DNA of 64,000 bases from Candidatus Villigracilis propinquus (GCA_016714565.1 JADKDM010000012.1:109286-173285), one strand, 5' to 3'. Positions 1 through 9,026 are shown, numbered from the stretch's first letter. Translations and numbers: made by a program. Notes: generated from the sequence alone by a model not told the origin.

Positions 1-1
1 C

Positions 2-535
2 ATCTTCGCTTTGTACGCGCTCGCGAAGTTCAACCTCACCGCGCGCGACACTGGCTTCGTATTGACCTATGTCGGCGTGCTCTCCGTCATCGTGCAGGGA
101 TTTCTCGTTGGTCGTCTCACCAGCCGCTTCCGCGAAGATCTGCTCATCACCGCTTCCGTAATGTTGATGGCCGTCTCCCTTCTCGGCTGGGCACTCGCGC
201 CTTCCTTGATCTGGCTGTACGTCATCATGACCCCCACCGCCCTCTCTGGCGGTCTGCTCAACACTCTGCTCTCCAGCACATTGACCAAAGCCGTAGCCCC
301 GCAGGAGGTTGGCGGCATCCTCGGTCTCTCCACGGCTGTGGAAAGTTCTACGCGCATCATCGCCCCGCTTCTTGGCGGCGTGCTGCTTCAACAGATCGGC
401 ACATGGGCGCCCGGCGCATTTGGAGCAGTGGTCATGGTCGGCGTCAGTATCTTCGTTTTCATCACGATCTACAACCACCCGATCGTTTTCACACTGAAAC
501 AGAACAAACCTGTACCCGTTCCCGCTTCGGATTAA
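2..535 (+). CDS. MFS transporter, C-terminal part (cut by window start)
   Basis: The reading frame is open to the left edge, so only the last ~177 residues of a major facilitator superfamily protein are visible. About five or six hydrophobic helices can be seen, with the Gly/Ala-rich, Arg-containing loop (GRLTSRF) typical between MFS helices near the start and a short polar tail ending PVPVPASD. The substrate cannot be read from this fragment. A strong terminator follows within 10 bases, so this is the last gene of its transcript. Confidence 0.85.
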   Translation: MFALYALAKFNLTARDTGFVLTYVGVLSVIVQGFLVGRLTSRFREDLLITASVMLMAVSLLGWALAPSLIWLYVIMTPTALSGGLLNTLLSSTLTKAVAPQEVGGILGLSTAVESSTRIIAPLLGGVLLQQIGTWAPGAFGAVVMVGVSIFVFITIYNHPIVFTLKQNKPVPVPASD

Positions 536-540
536 TCAAT

Positions 541-604
541 AAACCCTAAAGGTCTCTCGTGCAGTTCTGAGAATGAACATTAACAAAAAGACCTTTAGGG
601 TTTT
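541..604 (+). terminator. Rho-independent terminator after the MFS gene
   Basis: A perfect 15-bp stem (AAACCCTAAAGGTCT at 541-555, complement at 589-603) encloses a 33-base loop and runs into a T-tract. It separates the MFS gene from the photolyase group. Confidence 0.8.
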
Positions 605-621
605 ACTCAAGGAATTGCATC

Positions 622-1242
622 ATGACCGACAACATCACTCGTTATGAGCTGCCCGCCGCAGGGATCACCCTGCTCGGCTATGTGGTGCGCCGAATGCACA
701 AAACCCAATGGCTGATGTCCGTCCCTGCATTGCTTGCTGAAAACAAAAGCGACAAAGCGCTCGCACAAATCGCCATGTATGCTGTCACATCTTCAACATC
801 TTTCGGGCGCGCCTACTATCAGCCGCAATTCAATTCCAAAGGCGCGGAAGTTACCGAAGCAGACCCGCAGACAGGCGCAATCGTCACCGCAAAACTAATT
901 GCTACATCACCAAGTTATTTCATCACCTACACCGCCGCCATGCCGAATGGCGATATGTTCTCCGGCAGCGAAGAGATCACAGGCACCACCGTTGGCCTGC
1001 GCGGACTCGGAATGCCTGCGCCGTCAAAATTCAATTTCAAATCCGGCGAGTACAGCGCCGAACTGACCGGCCTGCTCACCAGCGAACTCGCGCTCTCGCT
1101 CATTGGCCGAACCCGTATCCGCGCGTATGGTTTTCTCAACTTCAACGACAACAAAAATAACACGGGTAAATTAAGCATCGATCGCAGCGAACATATCAGC
1201 CTTGAAATTAATGGCAAAAAATGGAGGAGCACTTTCGTATGA
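622..1242 (+). CDS. Conserved-looking hypothetical protein, 206 aa, coupled to photolyase
   Basis: I do not recognise this family. The protein is soluble-looking, with no signal peptide or clear membrane helix. It has a beta-rich pattern and ends in RSTFV. Its stop overlaps the photolyase ATG (ATGA at 1239-1242), and the AATGGAGGAG stretch inside its 3' end would serve as the photolyase ribosome site, so the two are translationally coupled. It is the first gene after a terminator and so probably heads the photolyase/P450/carotenoid transcript. Its company suggests a light- or lipid-related role, but that is inference only. Confidence 0.7.
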   Translation: MTDNITRYELPAAGITLLGYVVRRMHKTQWLMSVPALLAENKSDKALAQIAMYAVTSSTSFGRAYYQPQFNSKGAEVTEADPQTGAIVTAKLIATSPSYFITYTAAMPNGDMFSGSEEITGTTVGLRGLGMPAPSKFNFKSGEYSAELTGLLTSELALSLIGRTRIRAYGFLNFNDNKNNTGKLSIDRSEHISLEINGKKWRSTFV

Positions 1243-2596
1243 CTTCGATCTGGTGGATCGCCGCGACTTAAGACTGACGGACAACCTCGCGCTTCATTCC
1301 GCGCTGACGGCTGGTTCAGTCATCCCAGTCTTTATCCTCGACCCGGCATTTTCCTCCCTATCTCCCCGCCGAAACAATTTCCTCAACGAAGGGCTTCACG
1401 CCCTCGACCGGGAATTAAGAAAACGCAATTCCTATCTTGTCATTCGCAAGGGCAAACCGCTCGAAGAACTCCGCAAACTGTTTGAAGAGACTCGAGCAGA
1501 CACCATCTTCGCCGAAGAGGATTTCACGCCCCATGCCCGCGAACGGGAAGCGCTCATCTCGAAAATCCTGCCATTGCAATTAATTCATGGACAAACGGTT
1601 CACCACCCAAAGCATGTCCTCAAACCAGACGGCAGACCGTATACCGTTTACACCCCGTACTCCAAAACATGGAAAGCCAAATTAAACGGATTCAAACTCA
1701 TCCCTGCCCCTGAAACGATCAACACCCCCGCAGGGATCAAATCTGACGCTTTACCAGCATACGAAAGCAATCCCCTCTTCCCAGCCGGTGAGCAGGAAGC
1801 ATTGGCACGCCTCGAAGAATTTCTACACAAACGAATCTACGCCTACGCCGATGACCGCAACCGCATGGACATGGACGGGACATCCTCCCTCTCGCCATAC
1901 CTGCGCTTTGGAATGCTCGGGCTGAGACAAGCCGTCAGTGCGGCGAGACAGGCCATGAGCGCGGGAAGAAGCGCAGAAGCCAAACACGGCGCAGAAATTT
2001 GGCTCAATGAATTAATCTGGCGCGAGTTCTACATCCAAATTTTGTATCACTTCCCGCATGTCAGCAAAGGGTCGTTCAATCCATCGCTGGCGAATATCCC
2101 GTGGCGAAATAACGAATCAGAATTTGAAGCGTGGAAACATGGACGCACGGGCATGCCCATTGTGGATGCGGCCATGCGCCAGCTCAAACAAACAGGCTGG
2201 ATGCACAACCGCGCGCGTATGATCGTTGCGTCGTTTCTGGTGAAGGATCTGCTGATCGATTGGCGCTGGGGCGAAAAGTGGTTCATGGAAAATTTGCTCG
2301 ATGGCGACCTCGCCGCGAACAACGGCGGCTGGCAATGGACGGCTGGCACAGGCACCGACGCCGCGCCATATTTCAGAATTTTCAACCCCATTCTGCAAAG
2401 CGCGAAATTTGACCCGCATGGAGATTACATCCGCAAGTGGGTTCCTGAGTTAAGCAAATTGAGCGCAAAGGAAATTCACTCGCCCTGGGATTTTGAAATC
2501 AAAGTGAATGGCTCTCCTGAAATGCCTATCGTGGATCGTGATGTTGTAAAAGAAAGAACCTTGAAGGCGTATAGTTTTTCAAAAACAAAGATTTGA
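1239..2596 (+). CDS. phr: DNA photolyase (class I CPD type), with 1-base frameshift near the start
   Basis: Repairs cyclobutane pyrimidine dimers using FAD and blue light. The N-terminal photolyase domain (RRDLRLTDN) and the C-terminal FAD domain are both present; the latter includes WRWGEKWFMENLLDGD, NNGGWQW and GTDAAPYFRIFNP. Length of about 450 aa is normal. The natural start is ATG 1239, overlapping the upstream stop, and gives MTSIWWI. One C is missing near 1258 (ATCGCCGCGAC instead of ATCCGCCGCGAC), which shifts the frame and gives an early stop at 1269. From 1259 on the other frame is intact. An uncorrected gene call would begin in the wrong frame upstream at 1202. The cause could be a sequencing error or a genuine recent mutation. 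Confidence 0.92.
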
Positions 2597-2598
2597 AC

Positions 2599-3126
2599 AT
2601 GAACAAAAGAGATGTTTCCATTTCAATGAGTGAAGCAATGGCTAAATCACTTGTCATCGCGTTTCCGATTGCGATCCTGCAAGTGATTCCATTCTTTTTG
2701 ATTCACGGTTTTCCTTCGATACCCAACAATGCCAACATGGCCGTGTATGGATTCTTTTTGCTGTTTGGAATTCTTGCGCATGAATTGATCCACATGTTCG
2801 CATGGGCGTTATTTGCAAAAAAACCATTAAGCGTTTTCAAACTTGGCTTCCAATGGAAATCACTCACGCCGTACGCGCATTGCAAGGAAACCATGGACAT
2901 TCGTCCCTATCGCATTGGTTCGTACATGCCCGGTCTTTTGCTTGGCATTCTGCCGTGGCTCGTCAGCCTTTTCACTGGTGACGTTTTACTCTTTTTATTT
3001 GGCTTCCTCTACACAAGCGCCGCAGGTGGAGACCTTCTCATTCTTTGGATCATCCGCAATGTAAAACCAAACACGCTTGTTGAAGACCATCCCACCAACG
3101 CGGGATGTTATATCTATGAATCCTAA
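2599..3126 (+). CDS. DUF3267-like integral membrane zinc metalloprotease
   Basis: A 175-aa protein with four to five hydrophobic helices and an HExxH zinc site in the second helix (AHELIHMFAW, near residue 55), the hallmark of putative membrane zincins such as DUF3267. ATG 2599 is preferred; a TTG at 2593 would overlap the photolyase stop. It is packed tightly between photolyase and the hydrolase, so it is likely co-transcribed. The substrate is unknown. Confidence is good for a membrane metalloprotease-like fold and lower for activity. Confidence 0.75.
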   Translation: MNKRDVSISMSEAMAKSLVIAFPIAILQVIPFFLIHGFPSIPNNANMAVYGFFLLFGILAHELIHMFAWALFAKKPLSVFKLGFQWKSLTPYAHCKETMDIRPYRIGSYMPGLLLGILPWLVSLFTGDVLLFLFGFLYTSAAGGDLLILWIIRNVKPNTLVEDHPTNAGCYIYES

Positions 3127-3141
3127 AAGGGATAAATAAAC

Positions 3142-4110
3142 ATGAAGTCTAAAAGATTTTTTCGTGCGGCGGGAATAATTCTAGTTGCACTCATTTTGAT
3201 CCTATCGATCGGCCCGTTCTTGATTCCCGTGCCGCCATTGGAAAACACCGTTCCTGCTGAACAACTTGCAGACACAGATAGCAAGTTCATTAAAGTGAAC
3301 GGCATCAACATACATTACAAAACATGGGGGCAAGGTGAACCGACATTTGTTTTGCTGCACGGATTTGGCGCCAGCATTTTTTCATGGCGCGAAGTGACCG
3401 AACCGCTGTCCCAATTTGGAACCGTCATCGCGTACGACCGCCCCGCATTCGGCCTGACAGAACGTCCGTTGGAATGGGAGGGTGAAAGTCCATACGGCCC
3501 TCAGTCGCAAGTGGATATTGTCATTGGGCTGATGGATGCGTTGAACGTTGAGAAAGCAATTCTGGTTGGCAACTCCGCGGGCGGGACAGTTTCCATGCAA
3601 GTCGCTTTGCAGCACCCTGAAAGAGTAGAGGCTTTGATCCTCGTCGATGCCGCTGTGTATGCAGGCGGCGGCGCGCCTTCGTGGAGCAGACCCATTTTGA
3701 AAACGCCGCAAATGAATCATGTCGGCCCGCTCATTGCCCGTCAACTTCAGGCGCAGGGAACTGAGTTTCTAAAAACCGCCTTCCACGACCCTTCAAAGAT
3801 CACGCCTGAAATTTTTGCCGGCTATCAAAAACCGCTTCAAATAGAAAACTGGGACAAGGCGCTCTGGCAGCTCACAGTAGCCAGTGAAGAAAGCGGATTG
3901 GCAGATCGCGTGAATGAGATCACCTTGCCTGCACTGGTCATCACAGGCGACGATGACCGCATCGTGCCTACCGAACAGTCGCTGCGGCTTGCGGACGAAT
4001 TACCCAACGCTGAATTAAAAGTCATCGCGCAAAGCGGACATCTCCCGCATGAAGAAAAGCCTGTTGAATTCATGCAGGCCGTCACTGAGTTCCTTTCCAC
4101 ACTGCCATGA
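3142..4110 (+). CDS. Alpha/beta hydrolase, membrane-anchored
   Basis: A 322-aa protein with one N-terminal transmembrane helix (residues ~8-28) and an alpha/beta hydrolase domain. Visible elements are the oxyanion-loop LLHGFG, the nucleophile elbow GNSAGG (Ser near residue 145), the acid in TGDDDRIVP and the catalytic His in QSGHLPHE. The family includes esterases, haloalkane dehalogenase-like and epoxide hydrolase-like enzymes, and the substrate cannot be assigned. AAAGGG lies upstream of the ATG. Its stop overlaps the P450 start (ATGA), so the two are coupled. Confidence 0.85.
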   Translation: MKSKRFFRAAGIILVALILILSIGPFLIPVPPLENTVPAEQLADTDSKFIKVNGINIHYKTWGQGEPTFVLLHGFGASIFSWREVTEPLSQFGTVIAYDRPAFGLTERPLEWEGESPYGPQSQVDIVIGLMDALNVEKAILVGNSAGGTVSMQVALQHPERVEALILVDAAVYAGGGAPSWSRPILKTPQMNHVGPLIARQLQAQGTEFLKTAFHDPSKITPEIFAGYQKPLQIENWDKALWQLTVASEESGLADRVNEITLPALVITGDDDRIVPTEQSLRLADELPNAELKVIAQSGHLPHEEKPVEFMQAVTEFLSTLP

Positions 4111-5381
4111 AAAAAGCCATCACCCCTGAACTTGGGCGCGAAGCCCTGCTTGCATTTTTCAAGACCCGTTCCCCGCTTGGCCCACTGAAAGCGATGGCAA
4201 AACATGTGGGACGCTTCTTCCAGATTCCCATCCCCGGCTTTCGTCCGTATGTGGTTTTTGGGCCTGAGGCTGCGCGCAAGGTGCTGGTCACTGACCGAAA
4301 TAAATTTCTATGGCGCAACACAGACCCGGTGACAGATCTGCTGCGGCGCGGCGTGTTGGTAACTGATGGAGAGGAACACGATCATTATCGCGGATTGATG
4401 GAAACGCCCTTCCACCCTTCGCAGTTACCCAATTACACCCAAATGATGATCGAACAAACCGACCGAGTCATGTCCACATGGCAGGATGGCCAAACCGTGG
4501 ATATGCTGATCGAAGGCCGCAAGATCGCCCTGCTCATCATCATGCAGACATTGTTCAGCAAAGATGCCTGGGACGATATTCCCAAAATTTGGAACCCAAT
4601 CCTCAAAACCATTCAATATGTTTCGCCGGGCGCGTGGATCCTCTGGCGTAAAATTCCGCGCTTCGGGTATGGAAAATCGTTGAAGGCGATTGATGATTAT
4701 TTGTATCAAATTATCGACGATAGACGACAGACGCTGAACGATGGTCAGTCGTCCGTTGTCCATCGTCACAATGATCTCCTCCAGCACCTCATTGACGCGG
4801 GTTTGGATGACGACACTACCCGCGACCAGATGTTGACGATGTTGATCGCAGGGCACGATACCTCCACCGCACTGCTGGCATGGACATTTGCCTTGCTGGG
4901 TCAGCACCCTGAAATTCACTCTCAAGTAGTGCAGGAAATTGACCAGACGGAAGGCAAATATCAACTACTGGATAACGTCATCAAAGAATCATTACGCCTC
5001 TACCCGCCCATTCACATTGGCAATCGCCGCGTGGCGGAGGATGTGGAATTCGCAGAAGGCACAGTCCCTGCTGGCGAGCGAATGTTTTACTCCATCTACC
5101 TCACCCAGCGCGACCCGGCCATCTGGGAAAACGCCGAAGATTTCTGCCCCGAACGCTTCTCCCACGGACGCAAGACTCCGCCGATGAGCTACATTCCATT
5201 TGGCGGCGGGCCGCGTGCCTGCATTGGCGCGGCATTCGGTCAGGCAGAGGCACGCATTGTCATTGCACGGCTGCTGCAAACCTTTGCCTTCGAACCGTTG
5301 AACGCAGACAAAATCCACCCGTACATGGGCGCGACGCTGGAACCGCACCCCGGGGTGATGATGAAAGTGGTGCGTAGATAA
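4107..5381 (+). CDS. Cytochrome P450, probable carotenoid ring hydroxylase
   Basis: A 424-aa soluble P450. The I-helix oxygen-activation motif (AGHDTS), the K-helix ExxR (KESLRLYPP) and the heme loop FGGGPRACIG with the Cys ligand are all present. Next to a lycopene cyclase and near a photolyase, it resembles the CYP175-type beta-carotene hydroxylase arrangement of Thermus; that assignment is inference. Oddly, bases 4716-4767 (about residues 204-220) form a 7-bp-periodic repeat like the intergenic ones, in frame, between the F/G and I helix regions. A redox partner is not visible nearby. Confidence 0.88.
   Translation: MKKAITPELGREALLAFFKTRSPLGPLKAMAKHVGRFFQIPIPGFRPYVVFGPEAARKVLVTDRNKFLWRNTDPVTDLLRRGVLVTDGEEHDHYRGLMETPFHPSQLPNYTQMMIEQTDRVMSTWQDGQTVDMLIEGRKIALLIIMQTLFSKDAWDDIPKIWNPILKTIQYVSPGAWILWRKIPRFGYGKSLKAIDDYLYQIIDDRRQTLNDGQSSVVHRHNDLLQHLIDAGLDDDTTRDQMLTMLIAGHDTSTALLAWTFALLGQHPEIHSQVVQEIDQTEGKYQLLDNVIKESLRLYPPIHIGNRRVAEDVEFAEGTVPAGERMFYSIYLTQRDPAIWENAEDFCPERFSHGRKTPPMSYIPFGGGPRACIGAAFGQAEARIVIARLLQTFAFEPLNADKIHPYMGATLEPHPGVMMKVVRR
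4716..4767. repeat. Heptameric repeat array inside the P450 gene
   Basis: Four heptads of the form GACGAYR (GACGATA, then GACGACA, and two variants) are followed by three in the opposite orientation (GTCCGTT, GTCCATC). The same kind of array lies between alkD-like and globin genes at 60646-60708. Fifty-two bases plus the following codon context remain in frame and encode a polar Asp/Arg/Gln/Ser/His segment. Confidence 0.6.
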
Positions 5382-5460
5382 AAAGGTTAGCAAGTAGTAC
5401 GCAGGTATACAAGAAAACTGGTTTTCAACTAAAAACTATTCAACTATCAAACTACCCAAC

Positions 5461-6255
5461 ATGACTTACTTCGGATTTCTCCTACGCTTTCTCGTACTTC
5501 CCATTCTTATATTTCTTGCCACCACATGGTGGGACAATAAAAATAACCGACCCACACCTGGCTTTCAAAATGGCCGCGCCGTGTGGATCGGGATCCTTGT
5601 CCACATTATTCTCGCGGTGGTGTACACCACGCCGTGGGATAACTATCTCGTTGCCACAGGCGTTTGGTATTACAACCCAGACCTCGTCACCGGCATTGTC
5701 ATTGGCTACGTCCCCATTGAAGAATATACATTCTTTGTTTTAGAAACGATCCTCTCGGGATTGTGGTGGTGGTTCCTGGCAAAAAGACTAGCCTCGCCAA
5801 TTCAGGAATTCAAGCCAAACAAAACACTTGTTTACGTGTCTACTGGTTTACTCGTTATTCTCTGGATCATCTTCACCGCGCTTTTCTTCAGCGACAACCA
5901 GCCCATCACCTATCTATCCATCACATTATTCTGGGCATTCCCTGCCATCTTCCCGCAGTTGCTCTACGGCGCGGACATTCTCTGGTACCACCGCAAACTT
6001 GTTTTGCTCGGCATTCTCGTCCCCGGCACCTATCTCTCGCTGATGGATATCATCGCGCTCACGGATACGACCTGGTCGATCGCAAAAGATCAGACCACCG
6101 GCATTCTCTTCTTCGGCATTCTGCCCCTTGAAGAAGTGATCTTCTTCTTCATCACCAACATCCTCGTCGTTTTCGGGATGACGCTTTTACTCTCCACCAT
6201 CGGTCAACAACGATTCAAGGCGTGGAAATCAAACAACTACAAAGGACTCCCATAA
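5461..6255 (+). CDS. Lycopene cyclase, fused CrtYc-CrtYd type
   Basis: A 264-aa integral membrane protein containing two lycopene cyclase domains of the CrtYc/CrtYd (TIGR03462) type. The first carries PWDNY, WYYNPD and VPIEEY; the second carries the related segments around SLMDI and LPLEEVIFFF. The conserved Glu pair in each PxEE motif is part of the active site in this family. It forms beta- (or epsilon-) rings on lycopene. The P450 just upstream could then hydroxylate the ring. The stop overlaps the next ATG (TAATG). No phytoene synthase or desaturase is in the window. Confidence 0.88.
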   Translation: MTYFGFLLRFLVLPILIFLATTWWDNKNNRPTPGFQNGRAVWIGILVHIILAVVYTTPWDNYLVATGVWYYNPDLVTGIVIGYVPIEEYTFFVLETILSGLWWWFLAKRLASPIQEFKPNKTLVYVSTGLLVILWIIFTALFFSDNQPITYLSITLFWAFPAIFPQLLYGADILWYHRKLVLLGILVPGTYLSLMDIIALTDTTWSIAKDQTTGILFFGILPLEEVIFFFITNILVVFGMTLLLSTIGQQRFKAWKSNNYKGLP

Positions 6256-6620
6256 TGCTCAAGCAATTTGAAAAACAACAATATCTGAATATCGAAACCT
6301 TCCGCAAAAATGGACAGGGAGTCAAAACTCCCGTCTGGTTTGTGCAGGATGGAGAAACGCTTCATGTCTGGACCCAGGCTGGGGCGGGCAAATCCAAGCG
6401 GATCCGCAATAACGGCACTGTCCGAATTGCGCCATGCACTTCATCAGGTCAATTGCTTGGTGATTGGCAGGATGCCCACGCCAAAGCAGACGAATCTCCT
6501 GAAGCGATCAAGCACGTGGAAAAATTGATGCAGAAAAAATACGGTGCCATGTTCTATATATTTGGTTTCGTCGGCAGAATGCGCGGGGGAGCAAAATATA
6601 CCGCCATCACCATTCAATAA
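6255..6620 (+). CDS. PPOX-class F420-dependent oxidoreductase family protein
   Basis: A 121-aa protein resembling the small split-barrel flavin/F420-binding family, with a start like FEKQQYLNIETFRKNG and the core KTPVWFVQDGETLHVWT, GAGKSKRIRNN and VRIAPC. Members bind F420, FMN or heme, and the substrate here is unknown. It overlaps the lycopene cyclase stop by one base and so belongs to the same transcript, suggesting a redox step or cofactor role connected with the pigment genes. Confidence 0.8.
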   Translation: MLKQFEKQQYLNIETFRKNGQGVKTPVWFVQDGETLHVWTQAGAGKSKRIRNNGTVRIAPCTSSGQLLGDWQDAHAKADESPEAIKHVEKLMQKKYGAMFYIFGFVGRMRGGAKYTAITIQ

Positions 6621-6839
6621 GTATTTATAGGGCGGGCTTTTAGCCAGCCGACATTCAATGGGATGCTAGGCTTTCAACCTGACCTACATCTCAAACATTC
6701 ATCTTTGCCGTCTGTTTCGGGATTATTTACAGTGTAAGACAAGTTAATCAAACTCTGATTGATTTCTAAATTGCCATTAATCATGGTTTAGTAATATCTT
6801 ACAGGTTTTGAGATTAAAAAATTAGAGATGAGAGAGATT

Positions 6840-7496
6840 ATGATCAACAAACTTGAGACAACCATTCTTAATGCTTTGCAATACATATATGATGAATTAG
6901 GCTGGCTGGGCGTAACCATCGTCATGATCATCGAAAATGCAACCGGCCTCACGCCCAGTGAAGTAGTACTCGGCTTCGCAGGCTGGATGCTGATCGATGC
7001 TCACGGCTTGCCATTCAGCACCGTCTTCTGGGGCGGGCTGGCCGCCGCTATCGGAAGTGTGATCGGCGCATCCATTTTGTACTGGACTGCCCGAATCGGC
7101 GGCCGCCCAGTGGTGGACCGCATGGCGAAACTCTTCCGCATTGACATGCGTCACATCGAACGCGTGGAACAGATGGCAAAACGCTGGGGAACTGGCTTTA
7201 TCTTCTTCGGCAGACTGCTTCCTGGAATTCGCACGCTGGTCGCGATCCCTGCAGGGTTGGCACGCATGTCCTTCCCCACTTTTGTGGCAGCTACATTTGC
7301 AGGTGCTTATATCTGGTGTACGCTATTCATCAGCGCGGGATATTTCCTGGGGCACGAATGGCACTTGCTCAGCGGCATTGTAAAACAGGCTGTGCCGTAT
7401 GTTCTGACGGTTGGCGTATTGGCGGGCATAGTGTTTATCATCTGGCAGTTCTGGCTCAGGCAGCGACCTGTTCCGGTCAAAATTGAGAAAGAGTAA
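6840..7496 (+). CDS. DedA/SNARE-associated family membrane protein
   Basis: A 218-aa polytopic protein of the DedA family (lipid scramblase/flippase-like). Visible family features are ENATGLTPSEVVLGFAGW, the GARxGGRPxxDR-like segment RIGGRPVVDR and the FFGRLLPGIRTLVAIPAGLA block with conserved Arg and Gly/Pro. ATG 6840 is preferred over 6828 because AGAGAG sits immediately upstream of it. A 220-bp gap precedes the gene and it ends at a bidirectional terminator, so it is probably a single-gene transcript. Confidence 0.87.
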   Translation: MINKLETTILNALQYIYDELGWLGVTIVMIIENATGLTPSEVVLGFAGWMLIDAHGLPFSTVFWGGLAAAIGSVIGASILYWTARIGGRPVVDRMAKLFRIDMRHIERVEQMAKRWGTGFIFFGRLLPGIRTLVAIPAGLARMSFPTFVAATFAGAYIWCTLFISAGYFLGHEWHLLSGIVKQAVPYVLTVGVLAGIVFIIWQFWLRQRPVPVKIEKE

Positions 7497-7498
7497 AC

Positions 7499-7529
7499 AA
7501 AAAGAGACACGAAGCTCGTGTCTCTTTTT
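7499..7529. terminator. Bidirectional terminator between convergent DedA and MATE genes
   Basis: A perfect 14-bp stem (AAAAAGAGACACGA and complement) with a three-base loop, A-rich on one side and T-rich on the other, so it works for both converging genes. Confidence 0.88.
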
Positions 7530-7531
7530 GT

Positions 7532-8902
7532 TTATACAGCAGGTTCATTGACCAGATCGTGAATCCATTTTCGTGACCTGAATCGCCAGCCGCTGACAAA
7601 GGCTTTGGCGACCTCTTCCAATATCACGAACAGGTACACATAGTACACAGGCAGGTGCAGCACAAATGCCGCGAAATACGCGGCGGGTACGCCGATCAAC
7701 CAGATGGAGCAAAGCTCCATAAGGAGCGCAAAACGGGTATCGCCGCCTGCGCGCAGTGCACCGATGAAGGTGGAGAAGTTGAACATGCGAATCCACAGGG
7801 TGCAGGCCATCATCAACATCAACATACGGACGTTGTGTTCGCCGCTTGGAGACAGGTCATACAAGCCAACCACGGTATCCCGCAGGAGAATGACGATCAA
7901 GCCAACCACCCATGCGGCGGAAACGCTAAGGATGATCACGCGGCGGACGGTTTCGTAGGCCTCCTCTTTTTTACCAGCACCAATGCGGTTGCCTACCATC
8001 ACAGCACAGGCATTGCCGAGTCCCATGAAGACTACGAAGCCAAGTTCCTCCATGGTCGCGTTGACGTTGACCGCTGCTATAGAGTCCGTGCCAATGTGGG
8101 CGTAAATGGCGTTGTAGGTTGTGATGCCCACTGACCAGAACAATTCATTTGCCATGGCAGGCATGGTGGTCTTTAATACTCGCGCAAAGAAGGCCATGTC
8201 AAACGAGAATAATGTCCGCAGGCTTTTGGCAGCGAGGGGAGTCTTCTGAGTGTAGACAAGGCCAATGAGCAGAATCAGTTCCAAGGTCCAGCCTGAGGCG
8301 GTGCCGATCGCGGCGCCTCGTACTCCGAGAGCGGGAAATCCTCCATAGCCAAAGATCAGCATATAACCGAGAATCGTCTTAAAAATTAAAGCGCTGACCG
8401 TTGCAATGACCGTCATCCGCACGAGTTGAATGCTGCGCATGACGGCAATGTAGGAAGTTGCGATGGCGACGGGAATATAGCTGAGGCCGACGATACTAAG
8501 GTATTGCGCACCGATCTCGATCACTTCTGTATCGTTGGTGTAGAAGCCAAGAACAGTGCGCGGGATGAGTGTGGCAGCGAGGGTGAAGATCAACGCAAAA
8601 AGTGAGGTGGCAATGATGCTCATGCCCAGCACTTTGCGAATGGGTTCGATCTCCTGCTTGCCCCAAAATTGGGCGGTGAAGATAGCCATGCCGCTGGTGG
8701 TACCGAAGAGCAAAAGAATGAGCACGAAGAAAACCTGGTTGGATAGCCCAAGCGCAGCAATGGAGGCTTCACCCAACTGCCCCACCATGATGACATCGAT
8801 CATGTTGAGGGAGGCATTGATGAGTTGTTGAAATGAAATGGGGACTGCGATCACCAGCATTTCTTTGAGGAAGGCACGGTCTTTGAGAAAGGATAGGTTC
8901 AT
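7532..8902 (-). CDS. MATE family efflux transporter
   Basis: A 456-aa protein with about 12 hydrophobic helices and MATE-type features: an early PISFQQLINASLNMIDVIMVGQLG segment, two repeated halves, and the TxxAAFWGQ-like FTAQFWGKQE region. It would export cations or organic compounds using Na+ or H+. No Shine-Dalgarno is seen before the ATG; the sequence there is CCCTCC on the coding strand. A heptad array lies 24 bases upstream at 8926-8953. Confidence 0.88.
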   Translation of the reverse strand: MNLSFLKDRAFLKEMLVIAVPISFQQLINASLNMIDVIMVGQLGEASIAALGLSNQVFFVLILLLFGTTSGMAIFTAQFWGKQEIEPIRKVLGMSIIATSLFALIFTLAATLIPRTVLGFYTNDTEVIEIGAQYLSIVGLSYIPVAIATSYIAVMRSIQLVRMTVIATVSALIFKTILGYMLIFGYGGFPALGVRGAAIGTASGWTLELILLIGLVYTQKTPLAAKSLRTLFSFDMAFFARVLKTTMPAMANELFWSVGITTYNAIYAHIGTDSIAAVNVNATMEELGFVVFMGLGNACAVMVGNRIGAGKKEEAYETVRRVIILSVSAAWVVGLIVILLRDTVVGLYDLSPSGEHNVRMLMLMMACTLWIRMFNFSTFIGALRAGGDTRFALLMELCSIWLIGVPAAYFAAFVLHLPVYYVYLFVILEEVAKAFVSGWRFRSRKWIHDLVNEPAV

Positions 8903-8925
8903 GGAGGGAATAGTGGGTGGTGAGA

Positions 8926-8953
8926 GATTAGGGATTAGTGACTAGTGGTTAGG
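8926..8953. repeat. Heptameric repeat array upstream of the MATE gene
   Basis: Four consecutive 7-mers of consensus GRYTAGK, for example GATTAGG and GACTAGT. It lies between the MATE start and the glycosyltransferase terminator. Confidence 0.65.
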
Positions 8954-8966
8954 GTGAATGATAAAG

Positions 8967-9001
8967 AAAAAACGGCGGAGACCTCTGGGATGACCGCCGT
9001 T
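8967..9001 (-). terminator. Terminator after the glycosyltransferase
   Basis: Stem AACGGCGG/CCGCCGTT with a 15-base loop, followed on the minus strand by TTTTTTC. It ends the threonine synthase/AI-2E/glycosyltransferase transcript. Confidence 0.82.
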
Positions 9002-9002
9002 C

Positions 9003-9026
9003 TGATCACTGATTACTTTTTAATGA

